Under the pieces are notes generated by a model. It did no database searches. It had not been told where the DNA came from and saw only the letters and a program-made list of their open reading frames with translations. Of a DNA stretch of 64,000 nucleotides, positions 34,725-43,115 are shown one piece after another. The translations under genes were made by a program, and so were the position numbers. The stretch spans positions 1-64,000 of the forward strand of contig CAKZWQ010000015.1 of NCBI GenBank assembly GCA_937921935.1, in the 5' to 3' direction. Within the stretch, counting starts at the first letter, position 1. Every line of letters starts with the position of its first letter. The stretch is from an uncultured Gammaproteobacteria bacterium. GTDB lineage: Bacteria; Pseudomonadota; Gammaproteobacteria; Steroidobacterales; GCA-2729495.

Positions 34725-37040
34725 ATGACAGAACTCAAGACCGGGCAATCCCTTGGGGGTCGCTTCGAGCTACGCAGCGCGCTGGGTTCGGGTGGGACCG
34801 GGCAGGTCTGGCTCGCCCATGACAGCGACCTTGGCGAAGACGTTGCCCTGAAAATTCTGGCTACCGCCCTCGCAGGCACACCCGGGCAGATTGATCTTTT
34901 ACGTGACGAGTGCCGCAAGGCGCGCACCCTGCAGCACCCGAATATTGTTCGGGTTTACGATTTTCATGAGCTGGACGGACGCTTTTTTATCTCCATGCAG
35001 TACGTCCCCGGCGGCAGTCTGGCGCAGCGCCGGGGTGCAGCCATGGCTGACTGGCTGCCTGTGTGTCGGATGGTCTGCGACGCGCTGGAGTTTGCTCATC
35101 GCCGGGGCATCATTCACCGGGACCTGAAGCCCGCGAATGTCCTGGTAGACCCGCGTGGTATCGGTTACCTGACTGATTTCGGAATCGCGGCAGGACTGGG
35201 CGGTGAGGGGCTGCCGATTCGCGGTGGTGGCTCGCTGCCTGTTATTAGTCCCCAGCAGCTGGCCGGCGATGAACCTGCCATTGCAGACGATGTCTATGGT
35301 CTGGGCGCTCTGCTCTTCGAATTGCTAGCGGGGCAGCCGCTGTTTCACCCCGGCGCCACTGCGGCGCGCGTACGCGATGAAACGCCGCAGATCCCGGTTA
35401 AAAACGAAGCCGGTGAAGAGATACCTGCCCCCCTGAGGGCACTGTTGTCGGCGATGCTGCAAAAGGATCCCGCCAGCCGGCCGGCCGGCATTGCTGCCGT
35501 GCGTGCGGTGCTTGATGAGGTCGCAGCAGACCTGGCGCCCGCTCCGGGTGCGGGAGTCATTCGGCCGCGACGCCGCGAAAACTCAGCGCCAGCTTCGGGT
35601 CCAGTCACCCGGCGAGCCCGGCCGGGTGCGCCGCGGCGCAGTTTGCCCGGCAGCTGGGTAATAGGTGGTTTTGCGGCCCTCGTGCTGGTGGCTCTTGGCG
35701 TGATTTTCCTGCTGCCAGCCATGGTGAAAGAGCCTGCGGTCGTCAGTGCACCGCCGCCACCGGTTGAAGTGTCCCCTGCGGCGGAGTCCGAGGTGTCTGA
35801 CGCGAACTCCTCTGGGGAGGAGCGCTCGCTCGCCGATGAGGCCCTGGGTGAATTGCTGGTGCTGCAAGATCGCCTGGGCGAACGGAGCGTGGTTCGCTGG
35901 GGCGGGGCGGACTGGGCCGAAGCCGAGCGTTTTGCTGAAGAGGGCGACGGCCATTACCGGGCCAGGGATTACCCGGCGGCCGGTACCGCTTATCGCCGGT
36001 CCCTGACCTTGCTGAAAGTGATTGAGATGCGCATTCCCGAGGTGCTGGCGCAGGCCCTGAGTGATGGGGATGCGGCTTTGCTGGCAGGCCAGCGCAGTGC
36101 TGCCCTGGATCGCTATGAACTTGCTCTGGCCGTTGATCCTGACAATGCTGCCGCCACCCGCGGGCTGGAGCGGGCCGGCCGACTGGGTGCGGTGCTGGAG
36201 TTGATGAGTTCGGCCACGGCCAAAGAGTCCGCCGGCCAGTTGCGCGATGCAGCCAAAGACTATCGTCAGGTACTGGAAATTGATCCGGAATGGACGCCGG
36301 CCAGGGATGGTCTGACGCGCACCCAGGGTGTGCTGGTTCGCACAGCCTATGAAACCCAAATGGCTGCTGGTTTTGAAGCCCTGGCCCGAAGGGACTGGGA
36401 CACAAGCCGGCGCAGCTTCGAAGCGGCTTTGCAGACCCGACCGGGTGATTCAGCTGCGAAATCTGCGTTGCAGCAGGTGTCCGCCGAACAACGGCTGGAA
36501 AAAATAGTTGCCCAACAAGCCCGCGCCCGCGAACTTGAAGCGGCTGAGGACTGGGCCGGCGCGGTTCGTCAGTACGAGGCCTTGCTGCTAACCGATGCCG
36601 CCCTGGGTTCTGCGAAGCAGGGTCTGGCAAGGTCGCAGCAGCGCGCAGCCCTGGCCGCGGAATTGGACAAAGCGATTGCCAATGCCGATGTCCTGAACGA
36701 CGAGTCAAAATGGCAGTCAGCCCGTGGCCTGGCCAATCAGGCCCGCGAGGCCAAACCCATGGGGGCGAAACTGGCGGCGCAAATCGCGGCCCTGGAGCGC
36801 GCCTTGACCGTTGCCGCGGTGCCTGTCCCGGTGCGATTTGAATCGGACAGCCAGACAGATGTTGTGATTTACAAGGTGGGCCGTCTGGGCCTGTTCCAGA
36901 CCATGACGCTCGATTTGCGGCCTGGTAAATACGTAGCGGTTGGCAGCCGGGATGGATTTCGGGACACTCGGCGAAGTTTCCTGGTGGCGCCCGATGGCAC
37001 GACGCCACCCGTCGTTGTGCGTTGCGAGGAGCCCATTTGA
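34725..37040 (+). CDS. Membrane Ser/Thr protein kinase with TPR-like periplasmic region
   Basis: This is 771 residues. The kinase domain (about 12-275) has GSGGTGQVW, VALKILAT, the catalytic loop HRDLKPAN (Asp near 133) and DFG. The usual APE-type motif reads ISPQQL, with Gln in place of Glu. A Pro/Arg linker follows, then one membrane helix (about 308-334). The outside region has TPR-like helical repeats (about 395-690) and a C-terminal beta domain resembling PEGA (LRPGKYVAVGSRDGF). The topology places the catalytic part in the cytoplasm and the repeats outside, so it may sense an envelope signal. Its stop overlaps the next gene's start (TTGA). Confidence 0.92.
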   Translation: MTELKTGQSLGGRFELRSALGSGGTGQVWLAHDSDLGEDVALKILATALAGTPGQIDLLRDECRKARTLQHPNIVRVYDFHELDGRFFISMQYVPGGSLAQRRGAAMADWLPVCRMVCDALEFAHRRGIIHRDLKPANVLVDPRGIGYLTDFGIAAGLGGEGLPIRGGGSLPVISPQQLAGDEPAIADDVYGLGALLFELLAGQPLFHPGATAARVRDETPQIPVKNEAGEEIPAPLRALLSAMLQKDPASRPAGIAAVRAVLDEVAADLAPAPGAGVIRPRRRENSAPASGPVTRRARPGAPRRSLPGSWVIGGFAALVLVALGVIFLLPAMVKEPAVVSAPPPPVEVSPAAESEVSDANSSGEERSLADEALGELLVLQDRLGERSVVRWGGADWAEAERFAEEGDGHYRARDYPAAGTAYRRSLTLLKVIEMRIPEVLAQALSDGDAALLAGQRSAALDRYELALAVDPDNAAATRGLERAGRLGAVLELMSSATAKESAGQLRDAAKDYRQVLEIDPEWTPARDGLTRTQGVLVRTAYETQMAAGFEALARRDWDTSRRSFEAALQTRPGDSAAKSALQQVSAEQRLEKIVAQQARARELEAAEDWAGAVRQYEALLLTDAALGSAKQGLARSQQRAALAAELDKAIANADVLNDESKWQSARGLANQAREAKPMGAKLAAQIAALERALTVAAVPVPVRFESDSQTDVVIYKVGRLGLFQTMTLDLRPGKYVAVGSRDGFRDTRRSFLVAPDGTTPPVVVRCEEPI

Positions 37041-39475
37041 CCGTCACCATCGTCGTAGAAAGTCCCGCCGGGAGTCGGCACTTCTCGCTGGATGATCTGC
37101 CGCTGTCTATCGGGCCAGCGGCGGATTGTGCGTTGCAGGTGCCAGGTGTGGCGGGTACACCACCCGTGGCCCAGATCAGTGTGCTCGATAGCCAGCCGCT
37201 GCTGCAGCCTGCACCGCAAGCGCGCATTGCCCTGAACGGCGGGCCCCTGAGCGCGGCCCACTGGCTGAAAGACGGTGACTTGATCAGCACGGATACGGCG
37301 AGGATTGATTGCGCCATCAGTGAAGATCGCTGGGCATTGCGCGTCACCCATACACAGGATGAATATCAAACCCTGCCGCCCGAGCTTGAAGCGAAAATGC
37401 CCGAGGAGGAGCCGGTCATCGCGGCTGTCTCGCGACGGCGCAAGCCGGCGCCCATGGCGCGGAGCGGTGCGCCGCCCAAAAAGTCCCACAAACTGCGCTA
37501 CGTGGCCGGTACTGCGCTGGCCGTGCTTTTTTCCGTCGCGCTGTTTTTGTTCACCGCCAAAGCGGTCCTGATTAAAGTGGAGCCCGACAATGCCGAGATC
37601 AATATTGTCGGCGCCTTGCTTAAATTGCGGGTGGGTGAGCGCTTCCTGCTGTTACCCGACAACTATCGCGTGCTCATGACCGCCGAAGGTTACCGCGATG
37701 GACGCGAGGAAATTGTCGTTACCCGGGACGCAAGCCAGGAGTTCCCGTTCATTCTTGAAAAGCTGCCGGGGCGACTGGTGGTCAGTACGCAGACCGGAGC
37801 TCAGGGTCAGGTCTGGATCGATGACAAGCCCGTTGGCGCAGCACCTACGGATGAAGTGGAGTTGGCAGCCGGACCGCATAGTTTGCGACTGGAGGCTGAC
37901 CGCTATTTACCCTTTCAGGACACGGTTGAGGTTATCGGCCTCGGGCAACGTCAGGAATTCATTGCCCAGCTTGCACCTGCCTGGGCCGACGTGACGGTGA
38001 CCACGGTACCCGCCGAGGCTGAAGTTCGCAGCAAGGGAGAATTGCTGGGCTCGACGCCCGGCACGGTGGAGTTGCTGGCCGGGACGCATGAACTGGTGAT
38101 TGATCGGAACGGCTACAAGACCTTCCGGCAGCAAGTGTCGGTGGAGGCAGGCCAGCAACTGAGCCTGCCGGAAATCGCTTTAACGATCGCCGACGGCATT
38201 CTGAAGGTTCGCAGTGACCCGCCGGCGGCGGCAGTCAGTATTAACGGGCGTTATCGAGGCACGACACCGGTGGATGCCGAGCTTAAGCCGGGGGCCGGTT
38301 ACGCGGTCATCATTTCCAAAGCAGGTTATGCCACGATCACCCGGCAGGTCAGTTTGCCTGATCGTCAGTCAAAGACGCTGCGCGTTTCACTGGAGCCGGT
38401 GCTCGGAGAGGTACAGGTTCTGGGTGTCCCGGCCGGCGCGACAGTTCTGCTGGACGGCCGATCTGTCGGCGAGGGCGATCAGCAGTTGCAGTTGCCGGCG
38501 CGTGCCCACGACGTCACCGTGCGACAGGCAGGTTTCGCCGACTTCAAGGCCAGCGTGACGCCGAAACCCGGCCTGCCCCAGGTTGTGCAGGTGCGCATGC
38601 TCACACAAGCCCAGGCGGTGCTTGCACGCACACCCAGGACCGTGCGAACGAGCCAGGACGCGGAGCTATTATTGATTGAACCCGGGGAGTTCAACATGGG
38701 GGCCCCGCGTCGGGTGCAGGGTCGTCGGCCCAACGAAACCGAGCGCAAGATTCGCCTGACGCGACGCTTCTATCTGGCCAAACACGAAGTCACCAATCGC
38801 CAGTTCAGGGCCTTCAAGCCCAAGCACACTTCGGGGGCCGAGACCTTCAATGAGTTGGGCGTCGGTGATCATCCCGCAATGATGATTTCCTGGCTGGAGG
38901 CTGCGAGCTTTTGCAACTGGTTGAGTGACCAGGAGGGGCTGACGCCGGCCTATGTCGCCAAGGGTGGCGGTCTGGCACTGGCCGAGCCCCTCACGACGGG
39001 CTATCGCTTGCCCACGGAGGCTGAGTGGGCCTGGGTGGCTCGTCATAATGCCGGGGCCGGTAGCTTGAAGTACCCTTGGGGCGACAAGATGCCGCCTACT
39101 GTCGGCGCCGGCAATTTTGCCGACCGTTCTGCCGAGGGAGTGCTGGCCAAGTTTTTGCGCAATTACAACGATGGATTTCCGGTGTCATCCCCGATAGGAC
39201 AGTTCAAGGCGAATGTGGTGGGTATCCATGACCTGGGCGGCAACGCCGCGGAATGGATGAACGATCTGTATACGGTCTATCCCACCTCCGGTCGCGTGGA
39301 TGTCGACCCCCTCGGACCAGCCGAAGCCCAGTATCATGTGATTCGTGGCTCAAGCTGGCGCCATGCGAGTATTAGCGAATTGCGACTGGCCCGGCGGGAT
39401 TTTGGTGATCGGGGCCGGCTGGATGTGGGTTTTCGCCTGGCCCGGTGGGCTGACCTGCAGGAGTCTGGGGAATAG
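37037..39475 (+). CDS. FHA-like - membrane - PEGA repeats - FGE-like protein
   Basis: This is an 812-residue protein with an N-terminal beta-rich FHA-like domain (about 1-110). A basic linker and one membrane helix follow (about 153-176). Four PEGA-type repeats come next (about 245-515; PTDEVELAAGPHSLRLEADR, PGTVELLAGTHELVIDRNGY, TTPVDAELKPGAGYAVI, GDQQLQLPARAHDVTVRQAG). The C-terminal domain (about 540-810) has the formylglycine-generating-enzyme fold: EPGEFNMGAP, TNRQFRAFK, YRLPTEAEWAWVA, DLGGNAAEWMND, VIRGSSW. The two catalytic Cys of true FGEs are not present in the final segment, so it is probably a binding domain. The TTG 37037 start overlaps the kinase stop and has GAGGAG five bases before it. 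Confidence 0.9.
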   Translation: MTVTIVVESPAGSRHFSLDDLPLSIGPAADCALQVPGVAGTPPVAQISVLDSQPLLQPAPQARIALNGGPLSAAHWLKDGDLISTDTARIDCAISEDRWALRVTHTQDEYQTLPPELEAKMPEEEPVIAAVSRRRKPAPMARSGAPPKKSHKLRYVAGTALAVLFSVALFLFTAKAVLIKVEPDNAEINIVGALLKLRVGERFLLLPDNYRVLMTAEGYRDGREEIVVTRDASQEFPFILEKLPGRLVVSTQTGAQGQVWIDDKPVGAAPTDEVELAAGPHSLRLEADRYLPFQDTVEVIGLGQRQEFIAQLAPAWADVTVTTVPAEAEVRSKGELLGSTPGTVELLAGTHELVIDRNGYKTFRQQVSVEAGQQLSLPEIALTIADGILKVRSDPPAAAVSINGRYRGTTPVDAELKPGAGYAVIISKAGYATITRQVSLPDRQSKTLRVSLEPVLGEVQVLGVPAGATVLLDGRSVGEGDQQLQLPARAHDVTVRQAGFADFKASVTPKPGLPQVVQVRMLTQAQAVLARTPRTVRTSQDAELLLIEPGEFNMGAPRRVQGRRPNETERKIRLTRRFYLAKHEVTNRQFRAFKPKHTSGAETFNELGVGDHPAMMISWLEAASFCNWLSDQEGLTPAYVAKGGGLALAEPLTTGYRLPTEAEWAWVARHNAGAGSLKYPWGDKMPPTVGAGNFADRSAEGVLAKFLRNYNDGFPVSSPIGQFKANVVGIHDLGGNAAEWMNDLYTVYPTSGRVDVDPLGPAEAQYHVIRGSSWRHASISELRLARRDFGDRGRLDVGFRLARWADLQESGE

Positions 39476-39478
39476 CAG

Positions 39479-39829
39479 ATGATGATGCTTCGGCTGACAT
39501 TGCTGGCGGCAGCGGCCTTTGGGGTGACCTGGGCCGCTGAGACGAGTTTGCGGCAGGCGGCCGAGAGCTCGCCGGTCGTGGTTCTCGCTCAGGCGCAGGC
39601 TCCGACCGCTGAAGCCGGGAGTGCCGATACGCCTGATACGACGACGGGCGAACCGCAAAGCGATATGAGCCAGGTGAAACTGGAAGGCCCCAGCGAAGAA
39701 GAAATGGAGCGTGAGCTTGAACGTATCGAAGCGGCCATCGACGGTGATGAGGCTGAAGACGCCAAAGAATTTGAGCCCAGCAAGCCACTGGTTGCAGATG
39801 TTCCCATCGATCTGCCCTCTGATATCTGA
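39479..39829 (+). CDS. Small exported acidic protein in the envelope operon
   Basis: This 116-residue protein has a signal peptide (MMMLRLTLLAAAAFGVTWA) and a mature part that is acidic and likely disordered, except for one helix (SEEEMERELERIEAAIDGDE, about 72-91). There is no lipobox or recognised domain. It is squeezed between the FGE-like gene (3-base gap) and the proton-channel gene (17-base gap), so it probably belongs to the complex, perhaps as an adaptor in the periplasm. Confidence 0.75.
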   Translation: MMMLRLTLLAAAAFGVTWAAETSLRQAAESSPVVVLAQAQAPTAEAGSADTPDTTTGEPQSDMSQVKLEGPSEEEMERELERIEAAIDGDEAEDAKEFEPSKPLVADVPIDLPSDI

Positions 39830-39846
39830 GCGAACTGCCAAGGATT

Positions 39847-40644
39847 ATGAACAAGAGTTTCTCGACTGAATTTGTATTTCAGATCTTTTCGCTGATTATC
39901 GCGGCCATTCTGGTACATGCGATCTATGTGTCAGTGATTCGCCCCAATGCCGCGGCAATTCAACAGGAGCAGCGGGTCCTGATTGCCGAAGATTCCGACT
40001 ATGTCCCTGAGCGTTCCCTGTTCGTGATCGTGCAGGATTTCGAGCAAGAAGCCTGTTTTATTCTGATGCTCTGGGCATTTTCAATCATGGGATATAAAGC
40101 CCGGCATGCCCTGCGTGAACGAGGCTTGCTGGAAGAAGAATTACTACCCATCGCCGAAGGCGTGCGAATTTTGCCCGAGGATACGCGCGAGTATTCACGG
40201 CAACTGGAGGCGCTGCAGGGCGAAGAGCAGGGCTTGCTATTGCCGCGTGCCATGCTGGCAGCGCTCCAGCGCTTTGGTGCGACCCGCAATGTGCAGGATG
40301 TGTCCTCGGCAACGCATACCTTGATTAACTCCGAGGCAGAGCGCCTTGAGTCGGAATTGTCGATGATTCGCTATATCGCGTGGGCTATTCCCTCCATCGG
40401 CTTCATCGGCACGGTGCGTGGTATCGGTGCTGCCCTGGGTCTGGCCCATCGTGCCGTCGAGGGGGATATCAGCGGTGTCACCGAGAGTCTCGGTGTGGCC
40501 TTTAACTCCACCTTTATCGCGCTGGTCATCAGCATCGTGCTGATGTTCCTGGTCCATCAGTTGCAACTACTTCAGGAACGGCAGGTTTTCGAAACCGAAG
40601 GCTATGTCGATCAGCGACTGATTCGACACCTGCAGGCCGCCTGA
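39847..40644 (+). CDS. MotA/TolQ/ExbB-type proton channel subunit
   Basis: This is a 265-residue inner-membrane protein. Predicted helices lie at about 10-30 and 65-83, followed by a cytoplasmic section (about 85-170). A helix pair follows (IRYIAWAIPSIGFIGTVRGI, about 173-195; and FNSTFIALVISIVLMFL, about 219-237), the hallmark of the MotA/TolQ/ExbB family. The Gly/Pro kink before the third helix and the Ser/Thr at the start of the fourth match positions lining the ion path in ExbB/TolQ. These proteins use the proton or sodium gradient to drive conformational work with an ExbD/TolR/MotB partner. No classical partner is adjacent, but two vWA genes downstream have an ExbD-like helix. Confidence 0.88.
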   Translation: MNKSFSTEFVFQIFSLIIAAILVHAIYVSVIRPNAAAIQQEQRVLIAEDSDYVPERSLFVIVQDFEQEACFILMLWAFSIMGYKARHALRERGLLEEELLPIAEGVRILPEDTREYSRQLEALQGEEQGLLLPRAMLAALQRFGATRNVQDVSSATHTLINSEAERLESELSMIRYIAWAIPSIGFIGTVRGIGAALGLAHRAVEGDISGVTESLGVAFNSTFIALVISIVLMFLVHQLQLLQERQVFETEGYVDQRLIRHLQAA

Positions 40645-40666
40645 ACGCGCGGGCTTGGTGCGCCTT

Positions 40667-42028
40667 ATGCGTACTCTGGGAATTGAATTCAATGATGCAT
40701 CCCTGACGGGGGTTATCGACGGCAAACTGGCCTTCGTAGAGCCGGGCTATGCCGTCTTTCCCGATGGCCATATGCTGTTCGGCCGCGAGGCTCAGGCCCT
40801 TGCCCGACGTTTCCCCCGCCGCATGCAGAACCGTTACTGGGAAGAGTTGTCTGAAGATCCCTTGAGCATTGCGCTGGGGGATGCGCAATGCGCCGCTGAT
40901 CTGGCTCATGGTCAGCTGGCGACTATTTGGCGCGAGCATGGCAAGGACTGCGAGGCTGCGGTGTTCGCTGTTCCGTCAGCATGGAGCGAGCAGCAACTGG
41001 GTTTGTTGTTAGGGATTGCGCATGAAGAAGGCATTCCCGTCGCAGGTTTTGTGGAGTCCTCCGTGGCGGCCACGCGCCGTGAGTATCCCGGTTGTGAGTT
41101 GTTGTCTGTAGAGGCCCGCCTGCATGCGGCGGACCTCAGCCGGATGCAGCAGGACGGCCAAGTTGCCCTGGCGGACTCCCATCCTCTGCCAGGACTGGGT
41201 GTAGAGCGACTGGAACGAATTACGGTCGAGTACTTTGCCAGCTGTTTTCTGACCCAGGCGCGATTTGATCCCTTGCATGACGCTGCATCGGAACAGGCAC
41301 TGTACGACCGGGTTCCGGACTGGCTGCAGGAGTTGACGCGCGCGCCGACGGCGCAGGTCGAGTTGGATCTGGGCAGTGATGTCGGCCAGGTGCGCCTGGA
41401 GCGCGACGCGCTGGCTGCCCGGATCACCGATGCCTGTCAGCCCTTGCTGCAGCGCCTGCGTTCGGTATTGCCGGCCGGGCGCGCGACCGCCTTGCAGGTC
41501 GGGGCGCGACTGGCTGCCTTTCCCGGCACTTTGAATGTCCTGGCGGCCCTGCCCGACGTGGCAGTCTATGCCCTTGACCTGGGCGCAGCCGCGCGCGGTG
41601 CCTCGCGGGCCCTGAGCCGGCCCGGTGGGGAACAAATTCGTTTGCTGACCAGACTTCCCTGGGACCAGCCACCAGCCCCGGACGCACCGGCTACGTCGAG
41701 TCAGCCCCCGGCGGCGCCAACCCATGTCCTGGTGGGTAGCCGTGCTTACCGGGTCGATGCCCGCAGTTTCAGTATTGGCACCGAGCTGGCCCCCGGGGAA
41801 TATGGCGTGGCTCTGGATAGCGGCACCGCCGGTATTTCCAGGCGGCACTGCAGCGTGCAGGTGGAGCAGGGGCGGCTTACGCTGACGGATCACAGTCGTT
41901 ACGGCACGCGCTTGAATGGGCATCCCATCGGCGCGTCAGCAATTCTGCAGGCCGGTGATGTCATTGGGCTGGGTGAGCCCTCGGTAGAGATCCGCGTCGT
42001 GATCGAGATGGGGCCTGATGGCACGTAA
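40667..42028 (+). CDS. Actin/Hsp70-fold protein with C-terminal FHA domain
   Basis: This is 453 residues. The first part resembles the Hsp70/actin ATPase fold (LGIEFNDASLTGVIDGK, then AVFAVPSAWSEQQLGLLLGI and AGFVESSVAAT). The phosphate-binding loops do not match the consensus (no DxGTT, no DxGGGT), so ATP hydrolysis is doubtful. After a Pro/Ala-rich linker (about 340-360), residues about 365-445 form an FHA domain: FSIGTELAPG, GISRRHCSVQ and YGTRLNGH carry the phosphothreonine-binding Gly, Arg/Ser, His and Asn. It should bind kinase targets. It starts at ATG 40667 (a TTG four codons upstream is possible) and overlaps the next gene by 11 bases. Confidence 0.82.
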   Translation: MRTLGIEFNDASLTGVIDGKLAFVEPGYAVFPDGHMLFGREAQALARRFPRRMQNRYWEELSEDPLSIALGDAQCAADLAHGQLATIWREHGKDCEAAVFAVPSAWSEQQLGLLLGIAHEEGIPVAGFVESSVAATRREYPGCELLSVEARLHAADLSRMQQDGQVALADSHPLPGLGVERLERITVEYFASCFLTQARFDPLHDAASEQALYDRVPDWLQELTRAPTAQVELDLGSDVGQVRLERDALAARITDACQPLLQRLRSVLPAGRATALQVGARLAAFPGTLNVLAALPDVAVYALDLGAAARGASRALSRPGGEQIRLLTRLPWDQPPAPDAPATSSQPPAAPTHVLVGSRAYRVDARSFSIGTELAPGEYGVALDSGTAGISRRHCSVQVEQGRLTLTDHSRYGTRLNGHPIGASAILQAGDVIGLGEPSVEIRVVIEMGPDGT

Positions 42029-43115
42029 ACGTCTCAACGTTTTCAATCTCGCTTTCCTGGATGTGATGTCTTGTGGCCTGGGCGCGGTGGTCTTGTTCTT
42101 CATGGTCATTAATGCCCAGGTCACGGTTCGCTCGGAACGGGCCAATGCAGACCTGGAAGGTGAAACCACCCGCATGGAAGATGAAGTACTGGACGGCCGC
42201 AAGAACCTGGTCCGCCTGCGCACCAGCCTCGAAGAAGAGAAAGAACGCCGCATTGCAACCGATGCCGAAGCAGCCAGGTTGGCGGAGGCCATTCAACTGC
42301 TGAAAGAACAGCTGGCCGAGGCCGAAAACCGCTCCCTGGCCAATGTCGAGAGCAAGGAAGACCTGATGGCGGATATCGAGCGGCTGGAGGCTGCCAAGCA
42401 GCGCCTGGCAGCCCGCTCCGCTGATACCACCAAGGAGTCAGGCCAGCGGATTCGCAGTTTTGTGGGCGACGGTAATCGCCAGTACCTGACCGGTATGCGT
42501 ATGGGCGGTCGCCGGGTCCTGATTCTGGTGGATAGTTCGGCCAGCATGCTCGGTCGTACCCTGATCAATGTCTTGCGGTTTCGTAATACGCCCGATGACA
42601 ACAAGCGACGGGCACCCAAGTGGCGGCAGACCGTCAACGTAGTGGACTGGATTACGACCCAGATTGTGCCCGGCACCCGGTTTCAGATTTATGCATTCAA
42701 TGAACAGTCCGGTAGTGTGCTGCCGGAAACCACGGGTCAGTGGCTGGAGGTGACTGACGGTGCTGAGTTGACCGAGGCCGTCGACGCCTTGCGCAAGCTG
42801 GTCCCCGGTAAGGGCACCAGTCTTTACAAGGCCTTTGAGTCAGCCAGCCAGCTGAATCCGCCGCCGGACAATATTTATTTACTGACCGACGGTCTGCCTA
42901 CCCAGAGCCGGGTGCCGCCGCCCCAGGCCCGGCGTATATCGGTCCGGGACCGGGAAAAATTCTTCGAAGCGGCGATCCGTCAACTGCCATCGCGGGCGCC
43001 CGTCAATGTCATGCTGTTTCCGATGGATGGGGATCCTTCAGCCGCGGGGCTGTTCTGGGGGCTGGCCCTGAAAACGAAGGGTTCCATGCTGACGCCCGCC
43101 AGGGACTGGCCATGA
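42018..43115 (+). CDS. vWA-domain protein with ExbD-like membrane helix (1)
   Basis: This 365-residue protein has an N-terminal membrane helix (about 10-30) with the sequence FLDVMSCGLGAVVLFF. A long coiled coil (about 36-140) and a von Willebrand A domain (about 164-350) follow. The MIDAS metal site is complete: DSSASM, GKGTSLYK (Thr) and LLTDGLP (Asp). The Asp in the FLD motif sits where ExbD/TolR have their essential proton-carrying Asp. Topology predicts the vWA domain outside the inner membrane. The first codon lies inside the FHA gene's 3' end, and the stop overlaps the next gene's ATG (ATGA). Confidence 0.9.
   Translation: MARKRLNVFNLAFLDVMSCGLGAVVLFFMVINAQVTVRSERANADLEGETTRMEDEVLDGRKNLVRLRTSLEEEKERRIATDAEAARLAEAIQLLKEQLAEAENRSLANVESKEDLMADIERLEAAKQRLAARSADTTKESGQRIRSFVGDGNRQYLTGMRMGGRRVLILVDSSASMLGRTLINVLRFRNTPDDNKRRAPKWRQTVNVVDWITTQIVPGTRFQIYAFNEQSGSVLPETTGQWLEVTDGAELTEAVDALRKLVPGKGTSLYKAFESASQLNPPPDNIYLLTDGLPTQSRVPPPQARRISVRDREKFFEAAIRQLPSRAPVNVMLFPMDGDPSAAGLFWGLALKTKGSMLTPARDWP

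Noticed and set aside
37022-37037. A start five codons upstream (TTG 37022) for the FHA-PEGA-FGE gene
   Set aside because: It lies before the GAGGAG ribosome site; TTG 37037 has ideal spacing and the usual stop-start overlap.
35743-37347. A 534-codon minus frame across the kinase and FHA-PEGA genes
   Set aside because: Pro/Arg/Ser-rich shadow crossing the junction of two well-supported genes with overlapping TTGA coupling.
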